Assembly: GCA_913009765.1 (NCBI GenBank)
Contig: CAJVYT010000135.1
Coordinates: 1-10,080, forward strand
Direction of reading: 5' to 3'
Length of the DNA: 10,080 nucleotides
Origin: an uncultured candidate division Zixibacteria bacterium
GTDB lineage: Bacteria > Zixibacteria > MSB-5A5 > GN15 > FEB-12
The notes below the pieces were generated by a model. The model was not told the DNA's origin. It searched no databases and saw only the letters and a list, made by a program, of their open reading frames with translations. Below are positions 6,711 to 10,080 of the stretch, in pieces (within the stretch, counting starts at the first letter, position 1; every line of letters begins with the position of its first letter). Position numbers and translations under genes: made by a program.

Positions 6711-6851
6711 TTATCGTTTTTCAATTTTTCTTTTAAGTAAATATTTTCCAAGTCCTTGAACCCATACCATCCAACTAATTAGGATAGAAACTAGTACACC
6801 AATAAGTTGGTACTTTAATAGGAAATCCAAGATAGATTGAATTTGTTCCAA
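6711..6851 (-). CDS. Small membrane-anchor peptide, N-terminal part of the split gene
   Basis: A 46-residue frame starting TTG at 6851 and ending TAA 6713-6711. AGAGGG (6865-6860) sits 8 bases upstream, a good ribosome site that overlaps the stop region of the AbiJ-like gene (15 bases between them), so coupled translation is likely. Residues 1-12 are amphipathic; about 14-32 (YQLIGVLVSILISWMVWVQ) form one transmembrane helix, followed by a basic tail KYLLKRKIEKR, predicting a cytoplasmic C-terminus. The frame continues after the TAA into the 161-residue soluble domain without a shift. It could be a genuine small protein, but the layout fits an anchor cut off from its cytoplasmic domain. Confidence 0.55.
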   Translation of the reverse strand: MEQIQSILDFLLKYQLIGVLVSILISWMVWVQGLGKYLLKRKIEKR

Positions 6852-6866
6852 TTTAAATTCCCTCTG

Positions 6867-7724
6867 TTACTCATTTAAAACATTGTCTTTATTTATTATA
6901 TTAAGTAAATAATTTGATAGTGCTGAACACCAAATCAATATAAATCGAGCATCTTCAAGAGTTGGTTCGCCATCACCTTTCATCAATCCGTGTCTAATTC
7001 CATCCGCAGAGGCAAAGTTATATAACTTCTCAATACTAACTTTGAAGTCTTTGTGTAATCCTGCATCTTTTGATATATGAGGCAAAACACTTTTTAAAGT
7101 ACCGTTTTTATTCTTTCCAATAATCTTAACAACAGTTTCAACTGCACTTATTGATTCTTTGATACAATTTCGGTAATTTGGCTTTTGCTTATCTGAAATA
7201 CTTTTAATTGCATTTGATATTTGGTGATTAACTTCTTCATGTGGAGTTCTCATTGCTTTTTCAATTGTCTCTATTTCAATATTGTTAGTTATTGGAGCAA
7301 TTAGACCGTCTACAAAGCGGTATCCAGAATTTTCTCTTTCAAATATTAAATTACAATCTTTGACAAACTCACTTGATTGTCCTCTTTGTACTTGGTCAGC
7401 TAAAGGAACGATAAATTCTATGAGCCCATATACTTTGTGAAATGTTAAATTATTAAATTTAGTTTGAAGAAGAGTAATCGCTGCATGTGCATGAAATGGG
7501 ATTTCTTGAGTTGGTAATTTTAAACAATCCATCCATATCGTTTGGAATATCTTTTTGTATGGCTCTATTAAGGCATTAAAAAGAGTGTCTTCTGCATCTT
7601 CAATACATGAATTCCAATAATACCGATTTAGTATATTCCACAGGCTGTTTCTAAGGTCATCATCCATTTCTTCTAACTGGACGATTTTTTCCGGTTCAAA
7701 GCCCATTCTTTTTGAAAAATCCAT
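6867..7724 (-). CDS. AbiJ-like abortive-infection protein (AbiJ-NTD4-like with HEPN-like C-terminus)
   Basis: A 285-residue cytoplasmic protein. The start, MDFSKRMGFEPEK then MDDDLRNSLWNIL (20-32), matches the pattern I know from AbiJ N-terminal domain 4 proteins. The C-terminal part, about 160-283 (ESISAVETVVKII, LYNFASADGIRHGLM, EDARFILIWCSALSNYL), is all-helical and resembles the HEPN-like domain of AbiJ-type proteins. A clean HEPN R-x4-6-H RNase motif is not obvious; the nearest conserved spot is Arg244-His245 in DGIRHG. AbiJ relatives stop phage spread, presumably through HEPN nuclease activity. ATG 7724 has AGAGGA seven bases upstream. It is the first of a two-gene minus-strand unit and is more AT-rich than the metabolic genes, which fits horizontal transfer. 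The family call is from memory of the motif pattern; a profile search would decide it. Confidence 0.68.
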   Translation of the reverse strand: MDFSKRMGFEPEKIVQLEEMDDDLRNSLWNILNRYYWNSCIEDAEDTLFNALIEPYKKIFQTIWMDCLKLPTQEIPFHAHAAITLLQTKFNNLTFHKVYGLIEFIVPLADQVQRGQSSEFVKDCNLIFERENSGYRFVDGLIAPITNNIEIETIEKAMRTPHEEVNHQISNAIKSISDKQKPNYRNCIKESISAVETVVKIIGKNKNGTLKSVLPHISKDAGLHKDFKVSIEKLYNFASADGIRHGLMKGDGEPTLEDARFILIWCSALSNYLLNIINKDNVLNE

Positions 7725-7747
7725 CTATATATCCTCTAATTTTATTT

Positions 7748-7776
7748 AACATATAAGAATTTTCAGTTATCGGCAA
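7748..7776 (-). promoter_or_regulatory. Candidate promoter for the AbiJ-like locus
   Basis: On the minus strand, TTGCCG (7776-7771), 17 bases, TATGTT (7753-7748), four of six matches in each box. The start codon is 24 bases downstream of the -10, giving a very short leader. Weak evidence. Confidence 0.3.
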
Positions 7777-7815
7777 TCTCTTTTTTATGTGATCTTCAAA
7801 ATAACATCATCTTGT

Positions 7816-7837
7816 ATATTGCAGGATGAAACAAAAA
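7816..7837 (+). repeat. 22-base motif, copy 2 (upstream of atuA-like gene)
   Basis: Matches 2926-2947 at 20 of 22 positions (core GCAGGATGAAACAAAAA). It lies between the AbiJ-like gene and the umuC remnant, about 320 bases before the AtuA-like start, and also about 90 bases upstream of the minus-strand AbiJ-like gene. Confidence 0.4.
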
Positions 7838-7891
7838 TTCATACCCCCCATATAATTTTGTATACGTAAAAATGGCGATGCCTTAAATTCT

Positions 7892-7945
7892 GTCTATGCC
7901 TTAGTCGACTGTAACGATTTCTACGTATCGTGCGAACGGGCTTGT
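7892..7945 (+). pseudogene. umuC: Remnant of umuC (DNA polymerase V / Y-family) N-terminus
   Basis: The plus frame at 7895-7942 encodes YALVDCNDFYVSCERA, nearly identical to the conserved start of UmuC proteins (Met-Tyr/Phe-Ala-Leu-Val-Asp-Cys-Asn-Asn-Phe-Tyr). The Asp of VDCN corresponds to a catalytic metal ligand and the Tyr of FYVS to the steric gate. The expected initiator is replaced by GTC (Val), and the match stops at Ala-Cys then TGA (7946-7948). The roughly 400 following codons of umuC are absent: downstream is AT-rich non-coding sequence and then the atuA-like promoter. No umuD-like frame is clear upstream. This is a deletion scar of a umuC gene, perhaps left when the patch was rearranged. 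Confidence 0.75.
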
Positions 7946-8157
7946 TGAAAAAGACAATAAGTTTTTTTATATCTAATATGTTCCCCCAAATTATAAAACA
8001 AGAGTGAAAAGGCTCCGATTACTACTGACAATTACCCGCTATCTTAATGAATGGTAATTACTTTACTTTAAAGCCCTATTTCGTTATATTAAAAATCTGT
8101 ATTAAATTAAGATACACTTAATTGATAGATAACAATCAGTTATAAGGAAATTCGATT
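7946..8157. other. Non-coding leader region of the atuA-like gene
   Basis: With 7725-7945 this makes a gene-free gap of 433 bases. Beyond the motif at 7816, the umuC remnant and the promoter at 8062, it holds an inverted repeat AATTACC (8030-8036) ... GGTAATT (8053-8059) just upstream of the -35, a possible regulator site. I see no RNA gene or other frame. Confidence 0.45.
8062..8090 (+). promoter_or_regulatory. Candidate promoter of the atuA-like gene
   Basis: TTTACT (8062-8067), exactly 17 bases, TATATT (8085-8090). The -10 has five of six consensus bases. Transcription would start near 8097, about 60 bases before the start codon. The inverted repeat at 8030-8059 abuts the -35 and may be an operator. 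Confidence 0.5.
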
Positions 8158-9928
8158 TTGAAAAAGAAAATACGAATAGGAAACGCCGGCGGATATTGGG
8201 GAGATGATCTCTCTGCTTTAAAGAAGCAATTGACCGGTGGTCCGCTCGATTATATTACAATGGATTTCCTTGCTGAAATCACGATGTCGATTTTACAAAG
8301 ACAGCAGAAAAAAAACCAAGAATTAGGATATGCCGCTGATTTTTTAACCCAACTCGATGAATGTCTGCCTTTGATTGTTAAAAAAAATGTGCGTGTTATT
8401 TCAAATGCCGGTGGGATAAATCCAATTGGTATGGGTCGTAAAATTATTGAGCTCGCTAAATCTAAAAATCTTGATATAAAAGTCGGTGTTGTCTATGGCG
8501 ATGATATTGTAGATCATCTTTATGAACTGACAGCAGCAGGTGAACGGTTTACCAATATGGAAACCGGCGAGGACTTTTTTAAAGTTCGTTCAAAGATAAC
8601 ATCAGCAAATATTTATCTTGGAGCTGAACCGGTTGTGAAAGCTCTTGATGCCGGTTGTCATATTGTTGTAACCGGTCGGGTCACCGATACCGGAATAACA
8701 CTGGCACCGATGATTCATGAGTTTGGCTGGGCGATGGATGATTGGGATAAGATGGCATCGGGAATTATTGCCGGTCATATTATTGAATGCGGTGCTCAGG
8801 CGTCGGGGGGGAATATTACTGACTGGGAAGATGTGAAAACATTTTATAATATCGGCTATCCGATTATCGAGATGGAAAAAACCGGCGAATTTGTTGTTAC
8901 AAAACATAAAAAAACCGGCGGGTTGGTTTCTGAAAAAACGGTGAAAGAACAATTGGTATACGAGATGGGCGACCCTGAAAATTATATTTCACCGGACGGT
9001 ATTGCACGGTTTGATACAGTGAAGTTAAAAGCTGACGGGAAAGACCGTATAAGAGTTTTTGGTATAAAAGGGAAACCGGAACCGGACAATCTTAAAGTAT
9101 CAATGTCGTTTGAAGATGGTTGGAAATCAAATGGTTCAGTTTTAGTCTGCGGTCCAAATGTGATAAAAAAAGCTGAGACAGTTGCTGATATTCTCTGGGA
9201 TAAATTAAAACATAAATATGAAGATACTCGTACCGACGTAATCGGTACCGGTTCAATCTGGCCGGATAGTTTACAAGGGGGAAAAACAAATGAAGTATAT
9301 CTTCGGTTTGCCGTTCGAGATCGTGACTTCAACAAAGTAAATGATTTTGGAAAAGCATTATCGACATTAATTTTATCGGGTCCATCCGGCATGGCAGTTA
9401 CTGCCGGCGGTCGTCCAAAACCTTCTCGGGTTGTTGCCTACTGGCCTGCTCTCATGCACCGCAGTAGAGTTAATGCCAAAGTTCTTACCATTGACACTGC
9501 AAACAGTGAAGACTTCTTTGAAATTTCATTCCCGATACGCGTGCAGTCTCAATTAGCACTTAATGGAGTTACGGGTAAGCCTGTCGCAGCAAAAAAGAGA
9601 AAACCGACAGGAGCATTAAAGTCAGTCAAATTGAGACAAATTTGCTTTGCACGTTCAGGTGATAAAGGGGATACATGCAATATTGGTGTTCTTGCCCGTA
9701 CTCCAGAAATATATGATTGGATAGTTGATAACCTGACCTCAACAAAAGTGAAACAATTTTTTAAAGGTATTACATTTGGGGATGTTGACAGGTATGAACT
9801 TGACAATATTCATGCTCTCAATTTTCTATTGGAAGAAACATTAGGAGGTGGCGGAACTACTTCGTTGATGGTTGACCCGCAGGGGAAAACATTATCGCAG
9901 GCTCTGCTTGAAATGGAAATAAAAATAC
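8158..9928 (+). CDS. AtuA-family protein (acyclic terpene utilization), 3' end lost to adapter
   Basis: The N-terminal AtuA/DUF1446 domain spans about residues 4-450, with GNAGGYWGDD (8-17), the SNAGGINP turn (82-89) and TGRVTDTGI (172-180). A C-terminal AtuA-like ferredoxin-fold domain (about 491-590) has FARSGDKGDTCNIGVLA and ends LNFLLEETLGGGGTTSLMVDPQGK. AtuA of Pseudomonas is encoded in the geranyl-CoA carboxylase cluster for citronellol/geraniol degradation; its biochemical role is not settled. Start is TTG 8158, with AAGGAA (8144-8149) 8 bases upstream; no in-frame ATG gives the conserved N-terminus. Genomic sequence ends at 9928 after 590 codons; the apparent last residues Ile-Gly-Arg-Ala-Ser-Cys-Arg-Glu-Arg-Val and stop at 9961-9963 are translated adapter. 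Only a few residues should be missing. Relatives often neighbour acyl-CoA carboxylase genes, which may follow beyond the break. Confidence 0.9.
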
Positions 9929-9986
9929 AGATCGGAAGAGCGTCGTGTAGGGAAAGAGTGTAGATCTCGGTGGTCGCCGTATCATT
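9929..9986. other. Illumina TruSeq universal adapter (reverse complement), contamination
   Basis: From AGATCGGAAGAGCGTCGTG to GCCGTATCATT, all 58 bases equal the reverse complement of the TruSeq universal adapter, which starts AATGATACGGCGACC. Both strands give protein strings well known from contaminated database entries (IGRASCRERV on plus; NDTATTEIYTLSLHDALPI on minus). This is a library artefact. Confidence 0.99.
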
Positions 9987-10080
9987 AAAAAAAAAAAACA
10001 AAAAGTAAAAATAAAATATTTTGGGAATCGCACCGCACAACCTCACCAATACATCTTATCCTTCTCCTACTCTTCTTTCT
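9987..10080. other. Post-adapter read-through noise
   Basis: Twelve A bases follow the adapter end directly, then A-rich and finally C/T-rich low-complexity sequence without coding structure. Illumina reads that run past the adapter typically give an A run and then noise. It should be treated as non-genomic. Confidence 0.92.

Noticed and set aside
6711..6713. TAA read as a sense codon (alternative genetic code)
   Set aside because: TAA is used as a normal stop for the thiolase, the AbiJ-like gene and the secreted protein, so a reassigned code is not supported.
9810..10049. Minus-strand frame of 79 residues at the contig end
   Set aside because: Its centre (NDTATTEIYTLSLHDALPI) is translated Illumina adapter and the rest is antisense to the AtuA-like gene or noise.
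1..10080. CRISPR array, tRNA or rRNA genes, insertion sequence with terminal repeats
   Set aside because: I saw no regularly spaced repeats, no tRNA-like cloverleaf or rRNA segment, and no transposase-like frame anywhere in the window.

Overview
The window appears to be the end of a contig from an uncultured, AT-rich bacterium. Genes follow bacterial rules: Shine-Dalgarno sites, sigma70-like -35/-10 pairs, overlapping operon genes and intrinsic terminators. Small GC-rich palindromes between genes and the general gene flavour would suit an FCB-group or related candidate lineage, but that is only an impression; no rRNA or other marker gene is present. The last ~150 bases (9929-10080) are not biological: a complete 58-base Illumina TruSeq universal adapter (reverse complement), a 12-base A run and low-complexity noise.

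Layout. Bases 1-1631 hold the 3' part of a multi-pass membrane protein with a glycosyltransferase-C-like core and C-terminal TPRs; it is open at the left edge. A tautomerase-superfamily protein (1796-2221, +) and a secreted protein of unknown function (2298-2882, -) follow. From 2972 a strong promoter drives a three-gene operon: archaeal-type HMG-CoA synthase (3067-4116), SCP2/archaeal-type acetyl-CoA acetyltransferase (4130-5290) and a small DUF35 protein (5290-5691), closed by a terminator at 5741-5774. In methanogens these three proteins form one complex that passes acetoacetyl-CoA from thiolase to synthase, so the operon probably makes HMG-CoA from three acetyl-CoA. The DUF35 subunit here has lost all four cysteines of the usual zinc ribbon.

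The stretch 5692-8157 looks like a patch of insertion and decay. It contains several palindromes, a 5'-truncated second copy of the tautomerase (5981-6163), a minus-strand two-gene locus with an AbiJ-like gene (abortive-infection type, 6867-7724) and a downstream membrane-anchored partner split by an in-frame TAA (6225-6851), and a short remnant of the start of umuC (7892-7945). An AtuA-family gene (8158 to about 9928), whose relatives act in acyclic terpene/branched acyl-CoA catabolism, follows; it is complete except perhaps for its last few residues, where the adapter has replaced genomic sequence.

How they fit: the HMG-CoA operon and atuA are both on the plus strand, both linked to branched C5/C6 acyl-CoA chemistry, and share a 22-base near-identical upstream motif (20/22 matches). 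A plausible reading is one metabolic neighbourhood interrupted by a mobile or defence patch. That is inference and could be tested by synteny in relatives.
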